DNA from: Acidobacteriaceae bacterium dw_441
GTDB lineage: Bacteria; Acidobacteriota; Terriglobia; Terriglobales; Acidobacteriaceae
DNA: 64,000 bases
Assembly: GCA_018449715.1 (NCBI GenBank)
Contig: JAAVVA010000003.1
Coordinates: forward strand, 372,001-436,000
Direction: 5' to 3'
Shown piece by piece: positions 35,502 to 45,200 of this stretch. Below the pieces are notes generated by a model. It worked only from the letters and a program-made list of their open reading frames with translations. It searched no databases and had not been told where the DNA came from. How positions within the stretch are numbered: position 1 is the stretch's first letter; each line of letters begins with the position of its first letter. The position numbers were made by a program, and so were the translations under genes.

Positions 35502-35984
35502 ATGCGTAAGTTTTTTTTCTGCCTTCTCGCTCTTTCGAACTTGTCGGCTTTAGCCGCAGCCAATGACGCATACGTTACTTTTTACAATAAGGGTTCGATT
35601 GCGCTCGGTTCGATTCCAGGGACGAAACATAATTTATTTGTGGGCACGGTCTTTGATGGACAGCAGAGCCTGGGGTACTTGCGCTTCCATCGATTCATGA
35701 CAATGCGATTTCCGGCGGGGCAGCATGTCTTCTCAGCTAGCAGCAGCGATAAGCATCCAGCCGAGAACTCTCAACTAATCCTGACCCTTGAGGAAGGAAA
35801 GAACTACTTCATTCGGGCGCAATCAGAAGCGCACATGGTAAAAGATAAAGGGCGACTGGACTTAATAACGTGCGAAGTTGCTCACGCTGACCTCAAGGGA
35901 GCGACTGCGGTCGAAGAAAAGCATGTCCGGAAGGATGTTCGTGACCGACTTGTGCAAGACAATTTGCTGCCGGAGTGTCACTAG
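35502..35984 (+). CDS. Secreted protein of unknown function (DUF2846-like)
   Basis: The 160-residue product (ATG at 35502 with AGGAG upstream) has a signal peptide (about 1-20). Its body has the order seen in DUF2846-type proteins: a small surface region, VGTVFDGQQSLGYLRFHRF, then FPAGQHVFSA, LEEGKNYFIRAQ and a Lys/Asp-rich end. An in-frame ATG at 35475 has no ribosome site. The role is unknown. A strong terminator follows. Confidence 0.6.
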   Translation: MRKFFFCLLALSNLSALAAANDAYVTFYNKGSIALGSIPGTKHNLFVGTVFDGQQSLGYLRFHRFMTMRFPAGQHVFSASSSDKHPAENSQLILTLEEGKNYFIRAQSEAHMVKDKGRLDLITCEVAHADLKGATAVEEKHVRKDVRDRLVQDNLLPECH

Positions 35985-36018
35985 ACGCAGTTGGTATATT
36001 TCAACGGGAACATTATGA

Positions 36019-36046
36019 AAAGCCGCCAGTTTGTACTGGCGGCTTT
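36019..36046. terminator. Bidirectional terminator
   Basis: Perfect 12-bp stem AAAGCCGCCAGT / ACTGGCGGCTTT with TTGT loop between convergent genes. Confidence 0.9.
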
Positions 36047-36062
36047 CATTAGTTGAATCGAC

Positions 36063-38042
36063 TTACTCGGCGGACTTCGTGTTGTTGCTACGGTCGTCGT
36101 CCGGAAGCTTGTGGTCGGGGTCGATGGTGACCGAGGTGATGGGCTTCTTCGTGTCCGACGACCAGAGGTACTCGGACTTATTGAGCCACGTCTCCCACGG
36201 CAGGCGGAAGCGCTCGGAGGTGCCGTCCTTGAACTTCACCTGGACCGTCGCGGGAAGCACGAGCTGGTCTTTATTAATGATGGTCATAGTGGCGCCGTCG
36301 ATCTTCGTGACGGCGAGGTCGAACTTCCAGGTGTTCTCGTACCAGCCGCGCCAGAACCAGCCGAGGTCTTCGCCGCCTTCGCTCTGCATGGCGCGGAAGA
36401 AGTCCGACGGCGAGGGGTGCTTGAAGGCCCAGTCGCGGATGTACTTGCGGAAGGCCCAGTCGAAGCGCTCGGGGCCGAGGATCTCCTCGCGCAGAAGGAC
36501 GTTGCCGTAGGCTCCTTTAAAGTAGCTGACCGGGTGACCGAGGCGACCGGTGTAGCCGTCGGCGGGGAAGAGGACGGGAGGGACGCCGGGTTCGTCGAGC
36601 ACCTTCAGAATCATGTCCGGTGGTTCGCCTCCGGCGGAGTACTCGGAGTCGCGCTTGGGGCCGAATTTGCCTCCGGCGTACTCGTCGGACTCGAAGATGT
36701 CGATGAAGGTGTTGAAGCCCTCGTCCATGAAGGCGTTGCGGCGCTCGTTGGAGCCGACGATCATGGGGAACCAGTCGTGGCCAAGCTCATGCGCCGTCAC
36801 CCAGAAGAGGAAGGAGCCGTTGTCGGGGATGCCGTCGAAGACGATGCCGGGGTACTCCATGCCGGTGGAGAATCCGGCGACGTTGATGGCAGCGGGGTAG
36901 GGATACGGGAACCAGCGCTTGGAGAAGTTCTCGATGGAGTTCTTCACGTACTCGGTGGATTTGGTCCAGGCGTCGTCGCCTATGCTCTCGGGTGGGTAGA
37001 CGCTCATCGCGAGCGACTTCTTGCCTTCGGGAAGGTTGATCTTCGCCGCGTCCCACACGAAGACCGGCGAGGCGCTGAAGGCGACGTCGCGGGTGCGGTC
37101 CATGTGGAAGTGCCAGGTGAGAGTGCCGTCCTGCTTCGGGCGGCTGGCTGGTGTGCCGACCTCTTCGGGCTTGAGGATGTAGACAGTCGCGTCACTGTTG
37201 CGGGCCTGGTCGAGACGCGTGACCTGCTGCGCGGTGAGAACCTCCTTCGGGTTCACCAGCTCGCCGGAGCCGGCGACGATGAAGCTGGAGGGCACGGTGA
37301 CGTAGTAGTCGAACTGGCCGTATTCGAGGTAGAACTCGCTACCCAGGTAGGGGAGGGTGTCCCATCCGCGAAGGTCGTCGTAGACGCACATGCGGGGATA
37401 CCACTGGGCCATGTCGTAGATCTCGCCCTGCTTGGATTTGCCCCACGAGGTGCGGCCGCCCCAGACGCCGGGGATCTGGTAGTGGTACTTGATGTGGATC
37501 TTGAGCTGACCGCCTTTGGGCTTCAGAGGCTCGGCGAGGCGAATCTGCATGCGCGTGTCGGAGATGAGGTAGTCGGCCTTGACGCGCTGCTTGCCGGATT
37601 CGATTTCGACCGAATCGAAGATGGTGCCTTCGGAGGAGGGCGTGGGGCCGCTTTCTTCAGCGTTGCGGCGGCGCATACGGACGGCTCCTCCGGCGAGGCG
37701 TGAGCGCGAGTCCTTGCGGTAGATGTTCTGCTCGACGTGCAGCCAGAGGCTGGTGAGGGTGTCGGGGCTGTTGTTGGTGTAGGTGATGGTCTCGGTCGCG
37801 CTGAGCTGCTTGGCCGCGGTGTCGATGGTGGGGTGCAGGTCGTAGTCGGCCTCGTTCTGCCAGTAGCTCGGTCCGGGGGCTCCGTTGCTGGAGCGGTAGG
37901 CGTTCACGGGATCGGGCATGGTGAAGGGCGCGAAGGTCTTCACGGGATCGTAGGCAGATGCAGGGGAGGAGGCTCCCTGTGCTCCGGTAAAGGGCACGGC
38001 AACGGCAAGAAGAAATACGAGGGCGCGACAGCGGTTCACCAT
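36063..38042 (-). CDS. M1 family metallopeptidase (aminopeptidase-like)
   Basis: The 659-residue product has a signal peptide (about 1-23) and the M1 zinc site HELGHDWFP with the third ligand Glu in [11 protein letters not shown], eighteen residues after the second His. The exopeptidase motif normally reads GxMEN; here the matching place reads TGMEYPG, as in several secreted M1 proteins with altered specificity. Domain order is an N-terminal beta domain (about 60-270), a catalytic domain (about 275-520) and a C-terminal part. It is likely periplasmic and cuts peptides; the substrate is unknown. Confidence 0.88.
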   Translation of the reverse strand: MVNRCRALVFLLAVAVPFTGAQGASSPASAYDPVKTFAPFTMPDPVNAYRSSNGAPGPSYWQNEADYDLHPTIDTAAKQLSATETITYTNNSPDTLTSLWLHVEQNIYRKDSRSRLAGGAVRMRRRNAEESGPTPSSEGTIFDSVEIESGKQRVKADYLISDTRMQIRLAEPLKPKGGQLKIHIKYHYQIPGVWGGRTSWGKSKQGEIYDMAQWYPRMCVYDDLRGWDTLPYLGSEFYLEYGQFDYYVTVPSSFIVAGSGELVNPKEVLTAQQVTRLDQARNSDATVYILKPEEVGTPASRPKQDGTLTWHFHMDRTRDVAFSASPVFVWDAAKINLPEGKKSLAMSVYPPESIGDDAWTKSTEYVKNSIENFSKRWFPYPYPAAINVAGFSTGMEYPGIVFDGIPDNGSFLFWVTAHELGHDWFPMIVGSNERRNAFMDEGFNTFIDIFESDEYAGGKFGPKRDSEYSAGGEPPDMILKVLDEPGVPPVLFPADGYTGRLGHPVSYFKGAYGNVLLREEILGPERFDWAFRKYIRDWAFKHPSPSDFFRAMQSEGGEDLGWFWRGWYENTWKFDLAVTKIDGATMTIINKDQLVLPATVQVKFKDGTSERFRLPWETWLNKSEYLWSSDTKKPITSVTIDPDHKLPDDDRSNNTKSAE

Positions 38043-38108
38043 CAGAGACGTTCCTCAATTTCGGAATTTGAAGGAGCTTTATCTTGAATATACGTCGAAG
38101 CCGGTAGG

Positions 38109-39062
38109 ATGGACGCAAAAGGATTCCGGTCAGGCCGGCGCCACAAAGAGATTCGAGAAGAGATTGGGGAAGACCTCATGCCGTGGTATCAACTCGACAA
38201 TCCAAAAGATCCAAGGCTCGACGAACTTGCGAAGGAGTACAACCTTCATCCCCTGCACGTGGAGGATGCGCGCAGCGAGGATGAGAACGTCAAGGTGGAT
38301 TCAGGAAGCCATTACACCTTTGCAGTTCTCAAGCCGGTCTACCTGAAGCCCGATCCCGATGCTCCGACGGAGCAGATGCCGGTCTTTACCACGGTCGACG
38401 TCTTCGCGGGCAAGGACTTCCTGATTACCGTGGTCGACCCGGTGTGTCCGGCGACGAATGAGGCGCTGGACAGGGCGCGGAGAGATGGCGATGCGGAGCA
38501 TCCTTCGCGGCTGCTGTACCTGATCCTCGACACGATCGTAGACCGCTACTTTCCCGCGATCGACTATTACGACGACCGCATCGACGAGCTTGAGGACGAG
38601 GTCTTCGACAACCCTGCTCCGGAGATTCTGGCCAAGGTCTTCGCTATCAAGCGCGAGCTGATCGACCTGCGGCGGGTGCTGGTGAATACGCGTGATGCAT
38701 GCCTTCACCTGCAGCGCGATCCCAACACGATCATCGATGGCGAGCACCAGCTCTATATCCGCGACACGTATGACCATGTGGTGCGATTGCTGGACGCGGT
38801 GGAAACGCAGAGAGACCTGCTGAACAATACGCTCGACATCTACCTGACGTCGGTTTCGAACCGGACCAACGAGGTGATGAAGATTCTTACTATTCTGGGA
38901 ACGATCGCGCTGCCTGCGCTGGCGATCTCGGGCATCTACGGGATGAACCTGAAGGGGCTTCCGTTTGAGGAGTCGCCGCACGGGGCGTTGTACGTGGGTT
39001 TCCTTACGGTGATGTGTACGGTGTTGATGCTGTTTGTATTGCGGCGGATGAAGTGGCTCTAG
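38109..39062 (+). CDS. corA: CorA-family magnesium/cobalt transporter
   Basis: The 317-residue product has a large cytoplasmic domain and two C-terminal helices. The first ends with the selectivity motif YGMN (GMNLKGLPFEESPHG), followed by a basic C-terminus RRMKWL. Translation may instead start at ATG 38178, opening MPWYQLDNPKDPRLDELAKE, which would remove 23 poorly conserved residues. CorA imports Mg2+ as a pentamer in the inner membrane. It is convergent with the bestrophin gene with no bases between the two stop codons. Confidence 0.93.
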   Translation: MDAKGFRSGRRHKEIREEIGEDLMPWYQLDNPKDPRLDELAKEYNLHPLHVEDARSEDENVKVDSGSHYTFAVLKPVYLKPDPDAPTEQMPVFTTVDVFAGKDFLITVVDPVCPATNEALDRARRDGDAEHPSRLLYLILDTIVDRYFPAIDYYDDRIDELEDEVFDNPAPEILAKVFAIKRELIDLRRVLVNTRDACLHLQRDPNTIIDGEHQLYIRDTYDHVVRLLDAVETQRDLLNNTLDIYLTSVSNRTNEVMKILTILGTIALPALAISGIYGMNLKGLPFEESPHGALYVGFLTVMCTVLMLFVLRRMKWL

Positions 39063-39980
39063 CTACCAGAGGATTCCTTGGATGGGCGCGCTGACCGGGG
39101 GAAGGTCGGTTTCGCCGAGCATCTGGCGCAGGTTGATCTCGATGGTGCGCGTGATCGAGGTCAGCGGAATGTCGTGAATCGTGTTGTCGAAGGGGTCTTC
39201 GAGGTCGCGGCCGATCTTGTCGAGCGCGAGGAAGATGAAGCCTACGAGCGTGGAGCCAAGAGGCGTGAACCAGCCGAGGCTTGAGACCATCGCCAGCGGA
39301 AGCAGCATGCAGTAAAGATGCGTGCAGAGCTGCGGAAGGAAGTCGTACTGGCGCGGCATGGGAGTGTTCTTGATGCGCTCGGCTCCGCCCTGCGCATCGA
39401 CCAGGTCGTTCAGGCTCTCGTCGAGGGCACGCCACTGCATGGAGTCAATCCAGCCGCGGTCGAGCGCGTCGCGGACGAGAGCGCTCTGTTTCTGCTGGAT
39501 GGCGGCAGGGAGGTTGCTCTGTCCGCGCAGCTCTTCGATCTCTTCGGGGGAGAGGAAGGAGCCGATCTCAGCGAACGGGTCGAGGCGGCGCAGGTGTTGC
39601 CGCAGGGCGTGGCACCAGGCGATCTGCAGGTAGATCATGCGGTGCTGCATCTCCTGGATCTCGTCCTGCTCGGAGGGCTTTGCGCTGCGGATCACGGTGG
39701 TGACCTGGCGGCCCCAACTGCGGGAGTTGTTGACGATGGCGCCCCAGAGGGTACGGGCCTCCCACCAGCGTCCATACGAGTTGGTATTGCGGAAGGCAAG
39801 CAGGACGCCGATGGCGGAGCCGAAGAGGGACAGCGGAATCTCTTCGAGCGCCGACCAGTGCAGATGACCGGTGATGAAGGCCGTGACGACGATGACATCG
39901 TAGGCGAGCAGGACCAGAAGCGCCTTGCCCATGTACTGAATCGTCAGCAGGACCAGCTGCCGCGTCCTGGGAAGGATCAT
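39063..39980 (-). CDS. Bestrophin-family anion channel
   Basis: The 305-residue protein has the family's early helix, ending FGSAIGVLLAFRNTNSYGRWWEARTLWG (shown in part: LLAFRNTNSYGRWWEAR, about 62-78), and a later helix region LLPLAMVSSLGWFTP with PFDNTIHDIPLTSITR after it. Bestrophins are pentameric anion channels that pass chloride and, in several organisms, bicarbonate. Its ATG overlaps the stop of the carbonic anhydrase gene by four bases (ATGA). This suggests coupled translation and a joint role in bicarbonate movement or pH control. Confidence 0.88.
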   Translation of the reverse strand: MILPRTRQLVLLTIQYMGKALLVLLAYDVIVVTAFITGHLHWSALEEIPLSLFGSAIGVLLAFRNTNSYGRWWEARTLWGAIVNNSRSWGRQVTTVIRSAKPSEQDEIQEMQHRMIYLQIAWCHALRQHLRRLDPFAEIGSFLSPEEIEELRGQSNLPAAIQQKQSALVRDALDRGWIDSMQWRALDESLNDLVDAQGGAERIKNTPMPRQYDFLPQLCTHLYCMLLPLAMVSSLGWFTPLGSTLVGFIFLALDKIGRDLEDPFDNTIHDIPLTSITRTIEINLRQMLGETDLPPVSAPIQGILW

Positions 39981-40627
39981 GCCTTCTTGACCTCGGAGAG
40001 GACGGGGTGGAAGATCCGGCTGCCCTCCTCAGAGATGCGGACGTGGCCGGTGCCGATGTCGTAGACCCAGCCGGAGAGTGTGAGCTGCTCGCGAGCGACT
40101 GCGCCAGCGACCGAGGGATGCGTTCTGAGGTGCTGGACCTGCAGGAGGACGTTCTCTTCGGTCAGGCGCTTCAGCAGCTCGCTGGGTTTTTCGTCCGGTC
40201 CGGCGAGCGACTCGGCGACGCTCATTGCGGCCTCGGCGTTGCGCATCCAGCGGCGTACGGTCGCCATCTGTTCGAGGCTTTCGGGGTCGAGCATGGCCTT
40301 CATCGCACCGCAGTCGCTGTGGCCGCAGACGGCGATGTGACGCACCTTGAGGGCACTGACCGCGTACTCGACTACGGCGCTGACGCCGCCCATCATCTCT
40401 CCGTAAGCGGGGACGAGGTTGCCGATATTGCGCGTGACGAACAACTCGCCGGTGCCGGAGTTTGTGATCAGTTCGGGGTCGATGCGCGAGTCGGCACAGG
40501 TGACGATCAGGGCTGCTGGCCGCTGCGGCTCGGTGGCTGCTTTGCGATAGATTTCGGCCTGCGCGGGGTAGATCTCCGCCTGAAACTTGCGGATGCCTTC
40601 CTTCAATTGCTCCAGAACTTCGTCCAT
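39977..40627 (-). CDS. Beta-class carbonic anhydrase
   Basis: The enzyme interconverts CO2 and bicarbonate. The product (216 residues from ATG 40627) has the zinc-site motifs CADSR (about 44-48) and HSDCGA (about 101-106), with the Asp-Arg pair in the first. The 40627 start is preferred because the upstream redoxin gene ends at 40638. A frame open to 40771 would overlap that gene by over 130 bases. The C-terminal region YDIGTGHVRISEEGSR is usual for this family. The stop overlaps the bestrophin start. Confidence 0.95.
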   Translation of the reverse strand: MDEVLEQLKEGIRKFQAEIYPAQAEIYRKAATEPQRPAALIVTCADSRIDPELITNSGTGELFVTRNIGNLVPAYGEMMGGVSAVVEYAVSALKVRHIAVCGHSDCGAMKAMLDPESLEQMATVRRWMRNAEAAMSVAESLAGPDEKPSELLKRLTEENVLLQVQHLRTHPSVAGAVAREQLTLSGWVYDIGTGHVRISEEGSRIFHPVLSEVKKA

Positions 40628-40637
40628 AAATTCCTCG

Positions 40638-41210
40638 CTATTCCTTCCATTTGATGTTGCAGCCGATGGAGAAGCGCTGATTTGTATCAGGGCGCTTGCC
40701 TGCGAGCACGGCGTCGATTGCGGCACGAAGATCTTTGCCGGTGACGGGGAGGTCGTTGCCGAAGTCGCCACGGCGCGGACGGCTGTCGTCCAGCTGTCCG
40801 CGGTAGACGAGCTTCATCTCACCGTCGAAGAGGAAGAAGTCGGGGGTGCAGGCGGCCTCGTATTCGCGGGCGACCTCCTGGGTTTCGTCGTAGAGATAGG
40901 GGAAGCGGAAGTCGAGGCGCTGAGCCTGCTGCTTCATCTCCTCGGGGCCGTCCTGCGGGTAGGCGGCGACGTCGTTGGACGAGATGGCGGCGATGCCGAT
41001 CTGGCCTTCGTAGTCGCGTCCGATGCGGGCCAGCTCCTCTTCGACGTGCTTGACGTAGGGGCAGTGAACGCAGACGAATATGACCAGAAGGCCCTTGCGG
41101 TCAGCGGCGATGTCGTCGCGCCCGAAGGCTTTTCCGGTGACAACATCCTGTAGTTCGAACGGAGGAGCGATCGTGCCTAGCTCGACCATGGTGGATTGCG
41201 TCTTCGCCAT
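40638..41210 (-). CDS. Thioredoxin-like (AhpC/TSA-type) protein
   Basis: The 190-residue product has a thioredoxin fold with the N-terminal GTIAPPFELQDV block and a FVCVHCPYVKHVEEEL motif (about 45-60), in which the usual CxxC is CVHC. Proteins of this group have been named thioredoxin family or redoxin. They probably reduce a periplasmic or cytoplasmic thiol target. No signal peptide is visible, so a cytoplasmic place is likely. It is the first gene of a minus-strand unit with carbonic anhydrase and bestrophin. Confidence 0.85.
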   Translation of the reverse strand: MAKTQSTMVELGTIAPPFELQDVVTGKAFGRDDIAADRKGLLVIFVCVHCPYVKHVEEELARIGRDYEGQIGIAAISSNDVAAYPQDGPEEMKQQAQRLDFRFPYLYDETQEVAREYEAACTPDFFLFDGEMKLVYRGQLDDSRPRRGDFGNDLPVTGKDLRAAIDAVLAGKRPDTNQRFSIGCNIKWKE

Positions 41211-41273
41211 AAAATCTCTCCGTGTGACAACGCTCGTCGAACCATTCTAAGCGGAGGCGGTTAAACTGGGCGC

Positions 41274-41561
41274 ATGGTAATCCATACATTTCTCTTTCGC
41301 TGGAAGTCGGACGTCGCCGAAGAACAGAAGCAGCGCGTCATTGATGAGATCAAGGCGTTGCAGGGGCCGATTCCTGGTCTGCTGGAGGTCTACGTTGGTC
41401 ATAATTTTTCGCCGCGTTCACAAGGGTTTGAGTTCGCCGGAGTGATGAAATTCGCGGATGCGGAGACATTCGGAGGCTACAACGATCACCCGGTTCACCA
41501 GAAGCTGTTGTCGTGGCTGGTGCCCCTGGTGGAGGCAGTTGAGGTGGACTTCAAGATATAA
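41274..41561 (+). CDS. Dabb (stress-responsive alpha/beta barrel) protein
   Basis: The 95-residue product opens with MVIHTFLFRWKSDV and contains GLLEVYVGHNFSPRSQGFEF and the conserved YNDHPVHQKL (about 69-78). This matches the Dabb domain, a dimeric ferredoxin-like barrel. Substrate is unknown; the fold is used for small-molecule binding or chemistry. It is divergent from the redoxin gene. Confidence 0.85.
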   Translation: MVIHTFLFRWKSDVAEEQKQRVIDEIKALQGPIPGLLEVYVGHNFSPRSQGFEFAGVMKFADAETFGGYNDHPVHQKLLSWLVPLVEAVEVDFKI

Positions 41562-41587
41562 CCCTATCTTTTGATAGATCGAATGAT

Positions 41588-42136
41588 TTGCTGGAAAACG
41601 ACAGGCCGAATGATTTTGCTGTGAAAAGAACAGTTCATCCCTCACGCACGCTGGCAGGAGGCTGGGCCCGACGGCGCGACTTGCGCACCGGGCCGAATGG
41701 CCTTCCCCTGTGTCGATGGTGCGATCTGGAGATTCTCGCCAAGCGTCGCCGCACCTTTTGCAGCGACTATTGCGTCCACCAGTGGCGTCTGCGGACGGAC
41801 CCCGGCTATCTTCGCGACCAGGTCTTTGAGCGCGATCATGGGCGCTGTGCAGTCTGCGAGATCGATACGGTGGCGGCATACAACGCTCTCAAACGCGCTC
41901 GGGGAGCGGCGCGGGAGGCGGGACTGCGGCTGTACGGAATGAAGAGCATCGCAAGTCGCCGCAGCCTGTGGGATGCGGACCACATCGTGCCGGTGGCGGA
42001 GGGCGGAGGGCAGTGCGACCTCGATAACCTTCGCACGCTCTGCCTGTTGTGCCATCGCGAGGCCACGGCACAGCTTCGCGCACGGCTCCAGGAGCAGAGA
42101 AGGATTGTAGAAGAGGAGGAGAGCTTCGCGGGTTAA
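41588..42136 (+). CDS. HNH endonuclease-like protein with zinc-binding N-terminus
   Basis: The 182-residue product has an N-terminal CxxC pair (CRWCDLEILAKRRRTFCSDYC, in part: CRWC, CSDYC) and then an HNH domain: CAVCEID, WDADHIVPVAEGGGQCDLDN and LCLLCHREAT. His and Asn in the middle and the paired CxxC zinc knuckles agree with the family. The start may be the TTG at 41588 or the GTG at 41621. Its target is unknown: it could be a stand-alone nuclease, or part of a repair or defence role. A 1080-residue patatin-like gene follows after 147 bases. Confidence 0.75.
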   Translation: MLENDRPNDFAVKRTVHPSRTLAGGWARRRDLRTGPNGLPLCRWCDLEILAKRRRTFCSDYCVHQWRLRTDPGYLRDQVFERDHGRCAVCEIDTVAAYNALKRARGAAREAGLRLYGMKSIASRRSLWDADHIVPVAEGGGQCDLDNLRTLCLLCHREATAQLRARLQEQRRIVEEEESFAG

Positions 42137-42283
42137 CCGCTCCGCGGGCGGATTTCAGAAACTCTCTGTCGCATCTGCGCCCGTCTCTGGTATTGTTTCT
42201 CCATCTCTCCCCCTTCGGGCCCCTCCTTTACCTGAATCGCTTGCACCGTTTTCTCCCGGCGTCGCCATGCTTCGAGGAGCTTT

Positions 42284-45200
42284 ATGGCACGACCCGACGC
42301 ACCGAAGGACCCGATTCTCTGCGAGGCCGATCTCCGAGACGGCGCGGCGCAATCTTACTGTGATCGGCTTGCCGAGCATATCGTCGCGCACTACGCCGCG
42401 CTGAAGATGGCCGATGAGAGGGAGTCCTTTGCGGAGTGCCTGAGGATGGCGTTCAAGGAAGACGCCCCGCAGGTGAATGCGACGGTCGGGGAGATCTCTA
42501 AGAAGCTCTTCCGTGAGCCGCACGCGCAGGCCCGCATGGCCACCATTGTCGAATATCCCCCCAGTAAGTGGCTGCTGGAGCAGGAGTTGATCGCGCAGGG
42601 CATGTGGCCTCATGCGGATTCGAGCAAAGATGCTTATGCGGTTGCCGACGAGCTGAAGATGACGGGAATCTGCTTTTCAGGGGGAGGAATCCGAAGCGCG
42701 ACCTTCAATCTTGGTGTTCTGCAGGGACTGGCTGCGGAGAACAGGCTGAAGTGTTTTGACTATCTCTCGACGGTCTCGGGCGGAGGATATATTCACCAGT
42801 TCCTCGCGTCGTGGATCTCGTGCGAGAACATCGATAAGGTGCAGAAGCAGCTGCAGCCGCTCCCGGGACCGCCATCGCAGCGTGGTTCGTGGCCCGAGCC
42901 GCTGAACTGGCTGCGGCGATACTCCAACTACCTCACGCCGAGGGCCGGCCTGTTTACCGCCGATACGTGGGTGGCCTTCGCGATCTGGGCGCGCAACACC
43001 TTCCTGAATCAGATTGTGCTGATCTCATCGCTGTCGCTGGTGCTTCTGCTGCCACACTTCTACCTCAGCACACGCGGACGCACGGCGCACTACCTTCTCG
43101 ATCACGGGATCGTGGCCGCGTGCATCATCCTCGGAGGTTTTCTGTTTGCCTCGGCGATTATCTTCTTCACACAGCTCATTCATCCTCCCGGGGATTTCTG
43201 TCACCCGGTGGAGGAGAGCGGCTTCGGCCAGGCAGGGGTGCTGGGGCTGGTCTTTGTGCCAATCCTGATCTCGGTGTTTGCGCTCTGCCCGTATCTCTAT
43301 CGCGCATCGTTCTGGTCGGGGAATGCGCTTCCGGAGATTGCTCCAAAGACAGAGGCGCAGCTTCGCCACTGGAAGCGGGTGCATCGCGTGTTCTCGATTG
43401 TGGACTGGCCGCAGAATACGGGAATCGTTCCACCCAGCACCCGCGTTTATATCAGCCATCTGCACCGTCTCGCGCAGAGGGAGCCTGTGCCTGCGGTCGA
43501 TGCGACAACGGGGAAGAGGCACATTCCGCCGCTGGGCGATCCGGATGCGATGAACAATATTCGCATGTGGGAGATGGCTTACTCCTTCCACTGGTGGAAC
43601 CCCGTTACGGGGTTCGATGAGGACACGTCCACGTCGTGGGTCTTCAGCTCGGTGCTGGCCGGGATTGCGTTGCTGGTGCTCTCGGCGGCGCGGGCGATTC
43701 CGCAGAACTGGCGAAGGCTGATTGTGCTGCTGGGAATGGCCGGGGCGATGGGATGCGGTTATGTGCTGCTGAACCTGTCGCGCATGGTGATCTTTCTTGC
43801 CTCGTTCTTTCTTCCGCTCGAGCACGTTACCCGGACGGCGATTCCGCTGCTGCCGTGGCTGGGGCTGACGACGATCTTTGTTTCGGTGGAGATTGCGGGT
43901 GGGTTGGTCGGCAACCTGGTGGACGATTCGGTACGCGAGTGGTTTGCCCGGTTGCGCGCATGGAGCTTCCTCTTCGGCATTCTCTGGTTTGCCCTGATCG
44001 CGAGCGCGTTGCTGGGGCCGGGGCTGGTGTCGTGGCTCTTTCACGAGGCCCGGATTGGAAAACCTCTCTGGCTGGGATGGATTGGGACGACGCTGGCCAG
44101 TGTGCTGGCCGGGAAGAGCGCGTTGATCTCGGGCATGAGCAAGGACGAGAACTCGAAGTCGGCGCAGACGCTTAAAGCGCTGGTGCTGCTGGGCCCGCCA
44201 GTCTTTGTTGCGGGGCTTGTGCTCTCACTCTCGTGGGTGATCGAAAAGGCGCTCACCCTGCTGGAGTCGGAGCTGGGACATATTCTTCCGCACACGAACT
44301 TCCTCTGCCTGCTGGGGTTGCTGGCTGCTACGGCGCTGCTTTTTGGCTGGCGCGTGGATGTGAATGAGTTTTCTCTGCACGCCTTTTATCGCGACCGCAT
44401 TGCGCGGTGCTACGCCGGAGCCAGCAATCCCGATCGCAGTGCCAATCCGTTTACCGGCTTTGCCGCCAGCGACAAGCGGCTGCGCCTGATCGACCTGCTT
44501 CCCACGCGCTTCAACGACGAACGCAAGAAGGAGCTGTGGGCCGATCTTTGCAGCCCCGATGCGAATGTATGTTCGAACGAGCCGCGGCCTCCGATCTACC
44601 AGGGACCGTTTCCCATCTTCTGCACGACGCTGAACCTCTCCTTTGGGCAGGATCTCGCCTATCAGGAGCGCAAGGGAGCGTCGTTCGCCTTTACTCCACT
44701 TTATTGTGGCTACGATGTGAGCTGGACCGAGACGAACTCCGAGCGCGTGCAGTTCAACGGATACACGCCGACGCGCAGCTTCGCCTACAACGACGGCGGC
44801 CCGCGTGTGGCCACCGCCGTCGCCACCTCGGGCGCGGCCATGAGCCCGAACTGGGGCTTTCACTCCAGCCCTACGATGGCCTTCCTGCTGACGATCTTTA
44901 ACGTGCGGCTGGGCCTGTGGATTCGCAATCCGCGCCACAAGCGTTTTCGCCTGCGCGGACGCCACAGCAATCCCTCTTCGCCGTGGCTGGGCCTGTTCTA
45001 CCTTCTGGCCGAGCTGTTCGGACTGGTCAACGACGAGGCTGCCTTTGTCTACCTGACCGATGGCGGCCACTTCGAGAATATGGGGCTCTATGAACTGGTG
45101 CGTCGCCACTGCTCCACCATCGTCATCTGCGATGCCGAGCAGGATAGCCGTCTGTCCTTCCAGGGAATCGGCATGGCGATTCGCAAGTGCCGGATCGACC

